The translations under genes and the position numbers were made by a program. From NCBI GenBank assembly GCA_000153145.1, contig CH672415.1:2650319-2714318 (forward strand): 64,000 nt of DNA. The letters run 5' to 3'. Source of the stretch: a marine actinobacterium PHSC20C1. Lineage in GTDB: Bacteria; Actinomycetota; Actinomycetes; Actinomycetales; Microbacteriaceae. How positions within the stretch are numbered: the stretch's first letter is position 1; every line of letters starts with the position of its first letter. The notes under the pieces are model-generated. The model saw nothing but the letters and a program-made list of their open reading frames with translations, searched no databases and was not told the DNA's origin. Positions 9,252-17,459 of this stretch are shown in pieces.

Positions 9252-9273
9252 CACACACGATCGATCGTGTGTG
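9252..9273. promoter_or_regulatory. Perfect 22-bp palindrome downstream of glpX
   Basis: CACACACGATC is followed directly by its exact reverse complement. It lies 12 bp after the glpX stop and 60 bp before the next gene. There is no U-tract, so a protein-binding operator is at least as likely as a terminator. Confidence 0.6.
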
Positions 9274-9332
9274 AGCGGGATGTTGCCGCTGCTTCGAGGA
9301 GGCAGCGCACCGGTCATCGAAAGGACGCCGTC

Positions 9333-9713
9333 ATGCTCCGAAGTGTCGTTGCAGGATTCGGGGTTGCCGTAGTTGTACACCTGATCGCGCTTCGAGGGTT
9401 CCTTGTCGGGGTGGGCGTGTTTGGTGCGTCAGGGGACGCTGCAGCAAGCGACGTCTCCATCTATGTGGTGGCTGGACTGCTTTCGGCGACGTGGGGGTTC
9501 TCCGCGTCGGTTCTCCGATCGCTGCGCAGCAAAGTCGCGATGTTGAGCTACGTCGTTGCCTGGGCCGCCATCGGTCTTTTTACGTTCTCACTAAACCTGT
9601 GGTTGGCCCTCAGCGTTTCAACCGTCATCGTCGGAGGACTGTTGGGAATGTTGCTCGCGTCGTTGATGCAGAAACGCAAAGATGCCCGAACCGGAAGTGT
9701 CGCTGACGCCTAA
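9333..9713 (+). CDS. Small four-helix membrane protein, unknown
   Basis: The 126 residues have four hydrophobic segments (about 5-27, 41-58, 65-86 and 88-110) and a basic C-terminal tail (QKRKDAR). ATG 9333 follows GAAAGGA by 9 nt. I recognise no family. It lies downstream of glpX and the 22-bp palindrome and converges with rmuC. Confidence 0.7.
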   Translation: MLRSVVAGFGVAVVVHLIALRGFLVGVGVFGASGDAAASDVSIYVVAGLLSATWGFSASVLRSLRSKVAMLSYVVAWAAIGLFTFSLNLWLALSVSTVIVGGLLGMLLASLMQKRKDARTGSVADA

Positions 9714-9750
9714 TATTCTGCCCGCGGGCTCAGCGCGACTCCGCTGTTAA

Positions 9751-11058
9751 TTAGTCGTCGTTTTGGGGCAGTTCGAGATCCATTTCGGCTGCCGTGATGT
9801 GTTTTGGTGTGCCCTCGACGGTGTTCGTCGCGCCGATTACTTTCGATTCGTCGAGAGCATTGAGCTTGCGGGCGGTCACGAGCACGCGAGTCTCAAGTGA
9901 ATTGGCAAACTGGTTGTAGCTGTTCACGGTGGTGTCGATTGAGCGACGTAGTTTGTCGGCATGCTCGGCGAGCGTGGCGAGACGCTGGTACAGCTCCTTG
10001 CTGAGATCGAACAGCGTTTTGGCTTGGTCGGTGAGCACATCTTGCTGCCAAGAGAACGCAACGGTCTTGAGCACTGACCACAGCGTAACGGGGGAGGCGA
10101 GGGCTACCCGTTTGCCGAACGCATAATCCATGATCGAAGGGTCAGCTTCCATCGCCGAAGACACGAGTGATTCGCTGGGGATGAAGGCGATGACCAGCTC
10201 GGGAGAGGCGTCGAGTCCAGCCCAGTACGCCTTGCTCGCAAGGGTGTCGATGTGGCCACGCATGACCTTGACGTGTTGCTTGATGAGCGCTTCTCGTCGG
10301 GCGCCCTCCTCGCCGGTCGCGGTAACCGAGATTTGGCTTGCCTCCAAGAAAGCACTGAAGGGAACCTTGGCGTCTACGGCGATGTTCTTGCCGCCGGGAA
10401 GGTGAACGACCATGTCGGGGCGGCCGGCACCGGCATCCGAATTGATGCTTGATTGAACATCGAAGTCGACGCGTTCAATGAGTCCGGCAGCCTGCACAAC
10501 ATTGCGCAACTGGGTTTCTCCCCACACGCCACGGGTCGAATTGTTGCGCAGGGCAGACGCTAGAGATTCTGCGGTGCTGCGCAAACGTTCCTCGGATTCT
10601 GTGGCCGACTTCAGCTGCTGGCTTAGCTCACCGTGCTGAAGGCTGCGCTGCGACTCCAACTCGGTGACCTTGTTCTGCATCGTGCGCAGAGTCTCCTGCA
10701 CCGGAGTGAGCGCCTGCAGAACCTTCGACTCGCGGCGCTCTCGCTCGGCCAAAGCCTGAGCTTCATCACGCTGGCGATCGATGGTCTCTTTGTACTGCTG
10801 CTGAAGGGATGCCACTTGCTCGCCGAGTGCTCCAGCGCGGGCAGTAATGGATGCCAACTCTGCCGACAGCTGAGACTGTTGTTCGCGCTCCTGCGCTGTC
10901 ACTTGCGCAATCGCGGCCTGGTGGCGAGCCTCAAGCACCTCGGGGTCCACGCGGTCGGTGGGCGCAGTGGCACGCACGCGGGCAACGAGCAGCCCAATAA
11001 CGACGCCAAGAATGGCGCCGACGAGAAGACCGATGATGAGAGCGAGGATGGGATCCAT
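9751..11058 (-). CDS. rmuC: DNA recombination protein RmuC
   Basis: RmuC-family proteins limit inversion/recombination at short repeats and have a PD-(D/E)XK-like nuclease core. The 435 residues begin with one membrane helix (about 5-25), followed by a long coiled coil rich in Gln/Glu/Ala (about 40-160). The RmuC domain shows GVWGETQLRNVV, GRPDMVVHLPGGKNIAVDAK and FIPSES. Gene ends are convergent with the small membrane protein and divergent from the LysR gene. Confidence 0.93.
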   Translation of the reverse strand: MDPILALIIGLLVGAILGVVIGLLVARVRATAPTDRVDPEVLEARHQAAIAQVTAQEREQQSQLSAELASITARAGALGEQVASLQQQYKETIDRQRDEAQALAERERRESKVLQALTPVQETLRTMQNKVTELESQRSLQHGELSQQLKSATESEERLRSTAESLASALRNNSTRGVWGETQLRNVVQAAGLIERVDFDVQSSINSDAGAGRPDMVVHLPGGKNIAVDAKVPFSAFLEASQISVTATGEEGARREALIKQHVKVMRGHIDTLASKAYWAGLDASPELVIAFIPSESLVSSAMEADPSIMDYAFGKRVALASPVTLWSVLKTVAFSWQQDVLTDQAKTLFDLSKELYQRLATLAEHADKLRRSIDTTVNSYNQFANSLETRVLVTARKLNALDESKVIGATNTVEGTPKHITAAEMDLELPQNDD

Positions 11059-11126
11059 CCCGCCAGTGTGCCAGCACGAGCAGACATTTAGGGGAGCAAT
11101 GCGGGCGGGTGTCCCGTTCTCGGCCG

Positions 11127-11132
11127 TAGGGT
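11127..11132 (+). promoter_or_regulatory. Leaderless -10 of the LysR gene at 11139
   Basis: TAGGGT ends 6 nt before ATG 11139; no ribosome binding site is present. Confidence 0.55.
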
Positions 11133-11138
11133 TAGTGA

Positions 11139-12059
11139 ATGGCCAGCGACTCCGTGCATCCGCTCGATGTGAGCACCGACGATTTGCGCTACCTCATCGC
11201 TGTTGCGCGGGCCGGTCGGATGGTCTCGGCGGCGACTCTGCTCGGTGTCGACCACACCACTGTGCGACGCCGCATTGACCGCCTCGAAGTCGCACTGGGT
11301 GTGCGCCTCCTTGACCGCGGGGCAGACGGCTGGGAACTCACCGCGATCGGCCGCGAAGTCGCCACTCGCGCCGCCGGTCTCGAAAACATTGTCGAAAACG
11401 TGGTCGGGGCGGCAAGCGGCAGCGCCGACGAGGTGCGGGGAACCGTGCGAATCGTGGCGCCCGATGGGTTCGGAGCCACCTTCGTCACCGCAGCGCTCAC
11501 GGCGGTGCAGGCGGAGCATCCGGCAATCACGGTTGAGCTGGTTACCTCCACGCGCCCGCTTAGTCTGCGGGGTGCAGGCTTCGACCTCGCGATCACGATC
11601 GGTTCGGCTGCCACCTCGCGGCTGGCATCTGAACCCCTCGCCGCATACGCTCTGCGGCTGTATGCCTCGCCAGACTATGTTGCCGCGCATCCGCCCATCC
11701 GTTCGCTCGCGGACCTCGATAGCCACGCGCTAGTTTTCTATGTGGATGCTCTGCTCACCGTTCGCGAACTCGACCTTGCCCCGGTGCTCGGCGGCATGCG
11801 TGTCGGCTTCGGTTCCACGAGTGTGTTTGCTCAGCTCGAGGCCACGAGAAGAGGAGCCGGCGTTGGGCTGCTGCACGCGTTCATGGCCGAGCATGATCCT
11901 GGCCTAGTTGCGGTGCTGCCCAACGAGGTCGACTTTCGTCTGGAGTTTGCGCTCTCGGTGCGCAAGGAGGCTGCTGACATTGAGGCGGTGCAGCTTGTGC
12001 GGGCGGCGTTGCATCGGGAAGTCGCTCGGCGCACCTCGGAGTTGTTGCCACCGCTCTAG
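11139..12059 (+). CDS. LysR-family transcriptional regulator
   Basis: 306 residues. The N-terminal winged HTH (about residues 10-70) reads LRYLIAVARAGRMVSAATLL and VDHTTVRRRIDRLEVALG. A C-terminal LysR substrate-binding domain follows (about 95-295). It lies 129 bp upstream of mmsA in the same direction, so it probably controls that gene; the effector might be a semialdehyde or a branched-chain amino acid/propanediol catabolite (inference). Confidence 0.9.
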   Translation: MASDSVHPLDVSTDDLRYLIAVARAGRMVSAATLLGVDHTTVRRRIDRLEVALGVRLLDRGADGWELTAIGREVATRAAGLENIVENVVGAASGSADEVRGTVRIVAPDGFGATFVTAALTAVQAEHPAITVELVTSTRPLSLRGAGFDLAITIGSAATSRLASEPLAAYALRLYASPDYVAAHPPIRSLADLDSHALVFYVDALLTVRELDLAPVLGGMRVGFGSTSVFAQLEATRRGAGVGLLHAFMAEHDPGLVAVLPNEVDFRLEFALSVRKEAADIEAVQLVRAALHREVARRTSELLPPL

Positions 12060-12188
12060 CAGGTGCGTCACCACATCCGCGACAACGAAACTTGTGTGCG
12101 TTTTTGCAGATTGCCCGTGCGTTAATAGGTCTTGATCGCAGATCGTGGCGGGCGCAGACTGGGCGCACCTCCGAACGAAAGTAGGCCC

Positions 12189-13685
12189 ATGTACTCCACG
12201 ATTCCCCACTGGATCAATGGCTCAGCGACCGAGGGCGACTCGCCCAACCGTGGCGATGTCTTCAACCCCGCAACCGGCGCTGTCGCTCGCACCGTTCCTC
12301 TCGCATCCGTCGCTGACGTCAACGCTGGTGTTGCCGCTGCTAAGGCCGCGTTCCCCGCCTGGGGCAACACTTCGATCGCGAAGCGCACCGCAGTGATGTT
12401 TGCTTTCCGCGAGTTGTTCAATGCTCGCAAGGATGAGCTTGCCGCGATCATCACGGCTGAGCACGGCAAGGTGCTGTCGGATGCCGCCGGCGAGATCGCT
12501 CGTGGCCTCGAAGTTCTTGACTACGCCTGTGGCATCGCGCAGCTCAGCAAGGGCGAGTACAGCGAAAACGTGTCGACGGGTGTTGACGTGTATTCATTGC
12601 AGCAGCCGATCGGAGTAACTGCCATCATCAGTCCGTTCAACTTCCCGGCCATGGTGCCGATGTGGTTCTTCCCGATGGCTGTAGCCGCGGGTAACACTGT
12701 TGTGTTGAAGCCCAGCGAGAAGGACCCGTCGTCGTCGCTGTGGATGGCTGAACTGTTCACCGAAGCTGGCCTGCCGGATGGTGTGTTCAACGTTGTGCAC
12801 GGTGACAAGGTTGCCGTCGATACCCTGCTCGAGCATCCTGATGTTGCCAGCATTTCGTTTGTTGGCTCCACCCCGATCGCTAAGTACATCTACGAAACTG
12901 CCGCTCACCACGGCAAGCGTGTTCAAGCTCTCGGTGGCGCCAAGAACCACATGCTCGTGCTTCCCGACGCTGACCTGGACCTCGTTGCAGACTCTGCAGT
13001 CAACGCTGGTTTCGGTTCTGCTGGCGAGCGCTGTATGGCGATCTCGGTCATCGTTGCCGTCGAGCCCGTTACTGACGAGCTCATTGCGAAGATCAGCGAG
13101 CGGATGGCCGGCCTCACTGTTGGCGACGGAACCCGCAATTGCGACATGGGTCCGCTCATCACGCAGCAGCACCGCGACAAGGTCGCGAGTTACATCGACC
13201 TAGCGGAGACTGACGGCGCCACAATCGCTGTTGACGGTCGCGGCATCGAGATCGATGGTGACGCGAACGGTTTCTGGCTTGGCCCGACCCTGATCGACAA
13301 CGTTTCGACAGATTCTGATGTCTACAAAGACGAGATCTTCGGCCCGGTTCTCAGCGTGATTCGCGTTGCGAGCTACGAAGAAGGTCTCGAACTGATCAAT
13401 GCGTCGCAGTACGGAAACGGCACCGCGATCTTCACGAACGATGGGGGAGCGGCTCGCCGTTTCCAGCGTGAAGTTGAGGTCGGCATGGTCGGCATCAACG
13501 TGCCGATCCCCGTTCCTGTTGCCTACTTCTCCTTCGGTGGTTGGAAGAACTCGGCATTTGGTGACACCAAGGCTTACGGCCCTGACGCGATCCGTTTCTT
13601 CACCCGCCAGAAGGCTGTAACGAGCCGGTGGCTTGACCCCAGCCACGGTGGAATCAACCTGGGCTTCCCGCAAAACAACGGCTAG
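12189..13685 (+). CDS. mmsA: CoA-acylating methylmalonate-semialdehyde dehydrogenase
   Basis: Oxidises (methyl)malonate semialdehyde to propionyl-/acetyl-CoA in valine, inositol or beta-alanine catabolism. The 498 residues have an ALDH fold with SPFNFPAMVPMWFFPMA, cofactor FVGSTPIAKYIYE, the catalytic Cys at about residue 282 in AGERCMAISV, and EIFGPVLSV. Tryptophan-rich PMWFFP and the ERCMA cysteine context are typical of MmsA rather than NAD(P)-aldehyde dehydrogenases. ATG 12189 matches the usual N-terminus; the frame is open further upstream but has no better start. No mmsB or other catabolic genes are adjacent. Confidence 0.93.
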   Translation: MYSTIPHWINGSATEGDSPNRGDVFNPATGAVARTVPLASVADVNAGVAAAKAAFPAWGNTSIAKRTAVMFAFRELFNARKDELAAIITAEHGKVLSDAAGEIARGLEVLDYACGIAQLSKGEYSENVSTGVDVYSLQQPIGVTAIISPFNFPAMVPMWFFPMAVAAGNTVVLKPSEKDPSSSLWMAELFTEAGLPDGVFNVVHGDKVAVDTLLEHPDVASISFVGSTPIAKYIYETAAHHGKRVQALGGAKNHMLVLPDADLDLVADSAVNAGFGSAGERCMAISVIVAVEPVTDELIAKISERMAGLTVGDGTRNCDMGPLITQQHRDKVASYIDLAETDGATIAVDGRGIEIDGDANGFWLGPTLIDNVSTDSDVYKDEIFGPVLSVIRVASYEEGLELINASQYGNGTAIFTNDGGAARRFQREVEVGMVGINVPIPVPVAYFSFGGWKNSAFGDTKAYGPDAIRFFTRQKAVTSRWLDPSHGGINLGFPQNNG

Positions 13686-13709
13686 CATCTGGCTGGCTTT
13701 CTCCGCAGT

Positions 13710-13740
13710 GATAGCGGTCCCGTTTCTCGGGGCCGCTATC
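13710..13740 (+). terminator. Terminator-like hairpin after mmsA
   Basis: GATAGCGGTCCC and GGGGCCGCTATC form a 12-bp stem (one G-T pair) with a 7-nt loop. No strong U-tract follows; ychF begins 19 bp later. Confidence 0.6.
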
Positions 13741-13759
13741 GCCGGTAGGATTGGCTTCT

Positions 13760-14836
13760 GTGGCTCTCACTATTGCAATCGTTGGACTCCCGAATGTCGG
13801 CAAGTCCACCCTCTTTAACGCCCTGACCAAGAATTCGGTGCTCGCCGCGAACTATCCGTTCGCGACCATCGAACCTAACGTGGGCATCGTCAACCTGCCC
13901 GACCCGCGCCTGAAGGTGCTGGCCGGAATCTTCAACAGTGAGCGCATTCTGCCTGCTCCTGTTTCCTTCGTTGATATCGCCGGCATTGTGCAGGGCGCCA
14001 GCGAGGGCGAAGGTCTGGGCAACAAGTTCTTGGCGAACATCCGCGAGGCTGACGCTATTGCTCAGGTCGTGCGCGGCTTTAGCGACCCCGATGTTATTCA
14101 CGTTGACGGCAAAGTTGATGCGGCATCCGACATGGAGACCATCAACACCGAGCTGATCCTTGCTGACTTGCAGACGCTGGAAAAGGCTGTCGCTCGTTAC
14201 GAGAAAGAGCTGAAGACCAAGCGCGTAGCGCCCGCAGTTCTTGAGGCCGCCCTTGCCGCCCAGGCTTTCCTCAACGAGGGCAAGCCGTTGTCGGCGGCGA
14301 CCAAGATTGAACTTGAACTGATCAGTGAACTGGGTCTGCTCACCTCTAAGCCATTCATTTACGTTTTTAACGTGGATGAAGCGGTGCTCGGCAGCACGGA
14401 GAAGCTCGCCGAATTGGCTGCTCTGGTTGCCCCCGCGAAGGCGATCTTCCTCGACGCAAAGTTGGAGGCAGAACTCATCGACCTCGACGAGGAGGATGCC
14501 GCAGAGCTTCTCGCGAGCACTGGTCAGGAAGAGAGCGGTCTCGACCAGCTCGCCCGCATCGGATTCGACACTCTCGGCCTGCAGACGTATCTCACGGCTG
14601 GTCCGAAAGAGACTCGCGCCTGGACGATCCCGAAGGGTGCCAAGGCTCCTCAGGCTGCCGGCGTCATCCATACTGACTTCGAAAAGGGCTTCATCAAGGC
14701 TGAGGTAATCGGCTTCGACGACCTCGTCGAGACGGGCTCCATCGCGGAGGCTCGCGCCAAGGGCAAGGCCCGCGTTGAGGGCAAGGAATACGTCATGAGC
14801 GACGGCGACGTCGTGGAGTTCCGCTTCAACAACTAG
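13760..14836 (+). CDS. ychF: Redox-regulated ATPase/GTPase YchF
   Basis: Obg-related ribosome-associated P-loop NTPase that prefers ATP. The 358 residues show G1 GLPNVGKST, switch II VDIAGIVQGASEGEGLGN, G4-like NVDE, and a C-terminal TGS domain (about 278-358) ending in EGKEYVMSDGDVVEFRFN. GTG 13760 gives the canonical N-terminus MALTIAIVGLPNVG; TAGGAT 8 nt upstream may serve as -10 for a near-leaderless message. Confidence 0.96.
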   Translation: MALTIAIVGLPNVGKSTLFNALTKNSVLAANYPFATIEPNVGIVNLPDPRLKVLAGIFNSERILPAPVSFVDIAGIVQGASEGEGLGNKFLANIREADAIAQVVRGFSDPDVIHVDGKVDAASDMETINTELILADLQTLEKAVARYEKELKTKRVAPAVLEAALAAQAFLNEGKPLSAATKIELELISELGLLTSKPFIYVFNVDEAVLGSTEKLAELAALVAPAKAIFLDAKLEAELIDLDEEDAAELLASTGQEESGLDQLARIGFDTLGLQTYLTAGPKETRAWTIPKGAKAPQAAGVIHTDFEKGFIKAEVIGFDDLVETGSIAEARAKGKARVEGKEYVMSDGDVVEFRFNN

Positions 14837-14885
14837 AGCCCGCAAGTCTGCTTCGCAGGCTGCGCCGACTGACCGGAAGTAGCCC

Positions 14886-15245
14886 ATGCCTGACGCCCCA
14901 CCCCTCTGCCCGAACTGCTCGAGCGATCTCGCCTACGAGATGGGCGCGCTGCTGGTGTGCCCAATGTGTGCGCACGAATGGTCGCCGAGCGAAGCGGATG
15001 CCGCAGCCGAAGCAGAGCAGGGAGCTGCGGTCATCAAGGATGCGTTCGGCGCGCCGCTCGCCGACGGCGACACGGTGAGCATCATCAAGGACCTCAAGGT
15101 CAAGGGCAGCCCCACGTCGATCAAGGTCGGAACGAAGGTGCGCAACATCCGCCTCGTTGACGGCGTTGGCGACCATGACATCGACTGCAAGGTTGATGGT
15201 TTCGGCCAGATGCAGCTCAAGTCGAGCGTCGTCAAGAAGGCCTAG
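14886..15245 (+). CDS. yjdM: Zinc-ribbon alkylphosphonate utilisation protein PhnA/YjdM family
   Basis: 119 residues. The N-terminal zinc ribbon CPNC-x14-CPMCAHEW is followed by the PhnA domain with GDTVSIIKDLKVKG and IDCKVDGFGQMQLKSS(VV)KK. Despite the family name, no phosphonate genes are nearby, so a role in phosphonate use is doubtful. It follows ychF by 49 bp and could be co-transcribed. Confidence 0.93.
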   Translation: MPDAPPLCPNCSSDLAYEMGALLVCPMCAHEWSPSEADAAAEAEQGAAVIKDAFGAPLADGDTVSIIKDLKVKGSPTSIKVGTKVRNIRLVDGVGDHDIDCKVDGFGQMQLKSSVVKKA

Positions 15246-15283
15246 GCGAGATTGGTTTTAGCTTCAGCTCTGCATCGCCTCGT

Positions 15284-15343
15284 TCTATTTTTATGGACCA
15301 CTCTCTATTTTTATAGACTGTTGTCTATTATTATGTAAGGGCT
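15284..15343. repeat. Three tandem 20-bp iterons with nested palindromes
   Basis: Copies begin at 15284, 15304 and 15324, each starting TCTATT(T/A)TTAT, in an AT-rich island within GC-rich DNA. Copy 2 contains TCTAT-TTTT-ATAGA, and ATAGAC-TGTT-GTCTAT spans copies 2 and 3. The exact 20-bp period puts copies on nearly one face of the helix. It is the probable promoter/operator of the nucleotidyltransferase-HEPN operon. Confidence 0.8.
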
Positions 15344-15374
15344 GCCGCGTTTAGCTCGAGCCGAGGGAGGCGAT

Positions 15375-15986
15375 ATGCGACTGCAGAACCCATTCTCAGC
15401 AATAAGCACAACAGGGATCGACTCCCAAGTGCTCACCGTGCTCGTGCGTAGCGAGCAGTACCTCACGATTCGTGAGATTCATCAACTGTTGCCGGAGCAA
15501 GGCTCTCACCAAGGGGTGCGGCTCTCTGCCGGTCGGCTAGTCGAACAAGGCATGCTGCTGCAAAGACTCACCGGCAGGGGTTATGCCTTTGCGTTTAATG
15601 GAGATCATCTTTTGGCCGCCGCCGTTCGGCAGATTGCTCATGCGAAGAGCGAGTTGATCTCTCGGATGTCTCACGCCATTTCCGAGTGGCAGATTCAGCC
15701 AATTGCTGCGACCCTATTTGGTTCCGCAGCGCGAAATGAGATGAGCACCGATAGCGATATTGATGTGTTGATAGTTGTCCCTGATGGCGTGACGGATGAC
15801 GTTGTGGAAGAACTCGTCAGCGACTTTGCCGCTCACGTTACTTTGTGGACCGGCAATGATCTGCGCCCCTTGATCTATCGCGACTCGGATGTGCGGCCGG
15901 CCCCGATTTTCGAATCCATCATCGCTGATGGCATTGCGATAACTGGGGACCACTCGTGGCTGCGGAAACGACTTCGCAAAGGTTAG
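15375..15986 (+). CDS. Nucleotidyltransferase (MNT-type) with N-terminal winged HTH, putative antitoxin
   Basis: 203 residues. Residues ~15-80 look like a winged helix (VLTVLVRSEQYLTIREIHQL ... RLSAGRLVEQGMLLQRLTG). Residues ~105-190 are a minimal nucleotidyltransferase with LFGSAARNEMSTDSDIDVLI, i.e. GS-x10-DxD at G116-S117, D128 and D130, so it is probably active. The ATG at 15375 follows GAGGGAGGCGAT. Nine bases separate it from the HEPN-like gene. In MNT/HEPN systems the MNT protein neutralises the HEPN RNase, in some cases by AMPylation; the extra HTH here could bind the upstream iterons (inference). Confidence 0.82.
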   Translation: MRLQNPFSAISTTGIDSQVLTVLVRSEQYLTIREIHQLLPEQGSHQGVRLSAGRLVEQGMLLQRLTGRGYAFAFNGDHLLAAAVRQIAHAKSELISRMSHAISEWQIQPIAATLFGSAARNEMSTDSDIDVLIVVPDGVTDDVVEELVSDFAAHVTLWTGNDLRPLIYRDSDVRPAPIFESIIADGIAITGDHSWLRKRLRKG

Positions 15987-15995
15987 GCAACGCAC

Positions 15996-16397
15996 ATGAA
16001 CCCGAAGGCTGACAAGGCCAAAACTGTCCCAGCCGATAAAGCTGTCGAACAGGGGCGGCGGTCAAAAGCCACGCAGTTCTTGCGCGTCGCTGACGATATC
16101 CGTGAGCTTTCGGACGAAGACGACGTGCGAGACGCGGTGGTCACGCTTTACGTTCACGCAGGAATTGCCGCAGCAGACGCAATCTGTTCCGCTGCGCTCG
16201 CAAAACACGCACAAGGTCACAGTCACCATGACGCAGTCGTATTGCTCGCATCCGTCGACAAGCAAGCGTCTAAATCGCTCTTCACGTTGCTCGGGATGAA
16301 AACCCGAGCAGGCTACGGCCACGACCCGATCAGCAAGTCACAGCTCGCACGGGCGGAGAAAGCTGCGCGCACGCTGGTCGATAAAGCGTCGCTGTGA
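15996..16397 (+). CDS. HEPN-like protein, putative RNase toxin partner
   Basis: 133 residues, predicted all-helical. It has a basic N-terminus, a HAGIAAADAICSAALAKHA helix typical of HEPN-fold proteins next to nucleotidyltransferases, and KTRAGYGHDP, which contains Rx4H (R104, H109), the HEPN ribonuclease motif. The usual HxY tyrosine two residues after the His is replaced by Pro111. It is encoded immediately downstream of the MNT gene (9 bp). A toxin role is inferred from the pairing; a non-toxic HEPN partner is possible. Confidence 0.72.
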   Translation: MNPKADKAKTVPADKAVEQGRRSKATQFLRVADDIRELSDEDDVRDAVVTLYVHAGIAAADAICSAALAKHAQGHSHHDAVVLLASVDKQASKSLFTLLGMKTRAGYGHDPISKSQLARAEKAARTLVDKASL

Positions 16398-16441
16398 TTG
16401 TCGCGTAGCCTCGAAGCTGCCGTTCACGCTGAGGAGAACCC

Positions 16442-17440
16442 ATGACCCGTGTCGCCGCCATCGATTGTGGAACCAACTCGATCCGCCTGCTCATCGCCGA
16501 CCTTGACGGCCGCGGCGGCCTCACCGATGTGGTGCGCACCCTCGAAGTTGTGCGTTTGGGGGAGGGCGTCGACCGCACCGGTCGGTTCAGCCAGGCCGCC
16601 CTCGATCGCACTCTCGCTGCCATCCACGCCTACGCCGACCTGTGCCGCGAGCACGGCGCCGAGCGCATCCGTTTCGTGGCGACCTCTGCAACGCGGGATG
16701 CCGCCAACCGAGCCGAATTCATCGACACGGTTTACGCGATTCTTGGCGTGGCGGTCGAAGTGATTCCGGGAACCGAAGAGGCCGAGTTGTCGTTCCGCGG
16801 CGCTCTCACGGCGCTCGCCGCACCTGCGCCCGCACCCGCACCCAACTCCGACGGCATCGCACCCGCACCGGTGCACCTCGTCGTGGATCTCGGTGGCGGG
16901 TCCACTGAACTCGTCCTCGGTGGCAACATCCCCGAGTCGGCATATTCAATGGATGTCGGCTGTGTTCGCCTGGCCGAACGCAACATTGTCAGTGACCCAC
17001 CCTCCGATTCTGAGCTCGCCGCCATCCGCAACGACGTCTCCGCAGCGCTCGACGTAGCTACCGCCACCGTCGACCTCTCGCGAGCCACGGAAGTCATCGG
17101 CGTTGCTGGCACTGTCACTACGATCACAGCCCACGCTCTCGGGCTCACGAGTTACGACCCTGTCGCGATCAGCGGCAGCCGTCTGCCCTTGGGGGAGGTT
17201 CTTCGCTCGTGCGAAGCCCTCACCCGTATGCCTCGCGCCGAACGCGCAGCCCTGCCCTACATGCACCCCGGCCGAGTCGATGTCATTGCCTCGGGCGCCG
17301 TGATCTGGGCCACCGTGCTGCAACGAGTGGCGGATGCCGCGGCCGCAGCCGGTCATCCCCTCGAGTGGATCACGACGAGCGAGCACGACATCCTCGACGG
17401 TGTCGCTCTGTCTCTCGCGCCTCCAGTCGTCTCACCCTGA
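16442..17440 (+). CDS. ppx: Exopolyphosphatase / Ppx-GppA family phosphatase
   Basis: 332 residues of the ASKHA fold, hydrolysing polyphosphate and/or pppGpp. Motifs: AAIDCGTNSIRLLIADLDG, ATSATRDAANR, EAELSFRGAL, the phosphate loop DLGGGSTELVLGG, and GVAGTVTTITA. There is an Ala/Pro-rich insertion (APAPAPAPNS, about residue 128) before the second phosphate loop. No HD domain follows, so this is the short actinobacterial type. The start ATG 16442 follows GAGGAGA. Confidence 0.93.
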   Translation: MTRVAAIDCGTNSIRLLIADLDGRGGLTDVVRTLEVVRLGEGVDRTGRFSQAALDRTLAAIHAYADLCREHGAERIRFVATSATRDAANRAEFIDTVYAILGVAVEVIPGTEEAELSFRGALTALAAPAPAPAPNSDGIAPAPVHLVVDLGGGSTELVLGGNIPESAYSMDVGCVRLAERNIVSDPPSDSELAAIRNDVSAALDVATATVDLSRATEVIGVAGTVTTITAHALGLTSYDPVAISGSRLPLGEVLRSCEALTRMPRAERAALPYMHPGRVDVIASGAVIWATVLQRVADAAAAAGHPLEWITTSEHDILDGVALSLAPPVVSP

Positions 17441-17459
17441 AGCAACACTGCTCGCCAAG

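Noticed and set aside
13736-14887. Long minus-strand open frame (about 383 codons) opposite ychF
   Set aside because: It mirrors the codon bias of ychF, has no ribosome binding site and no family motif. The plus-strand gene is unmistakable.
15284-15343. Possible CRISPR-like array
   Set aside because: Units are directly contiguous 20-mers with no spacers, and no cas genes are present; iterons or an operator fit better.
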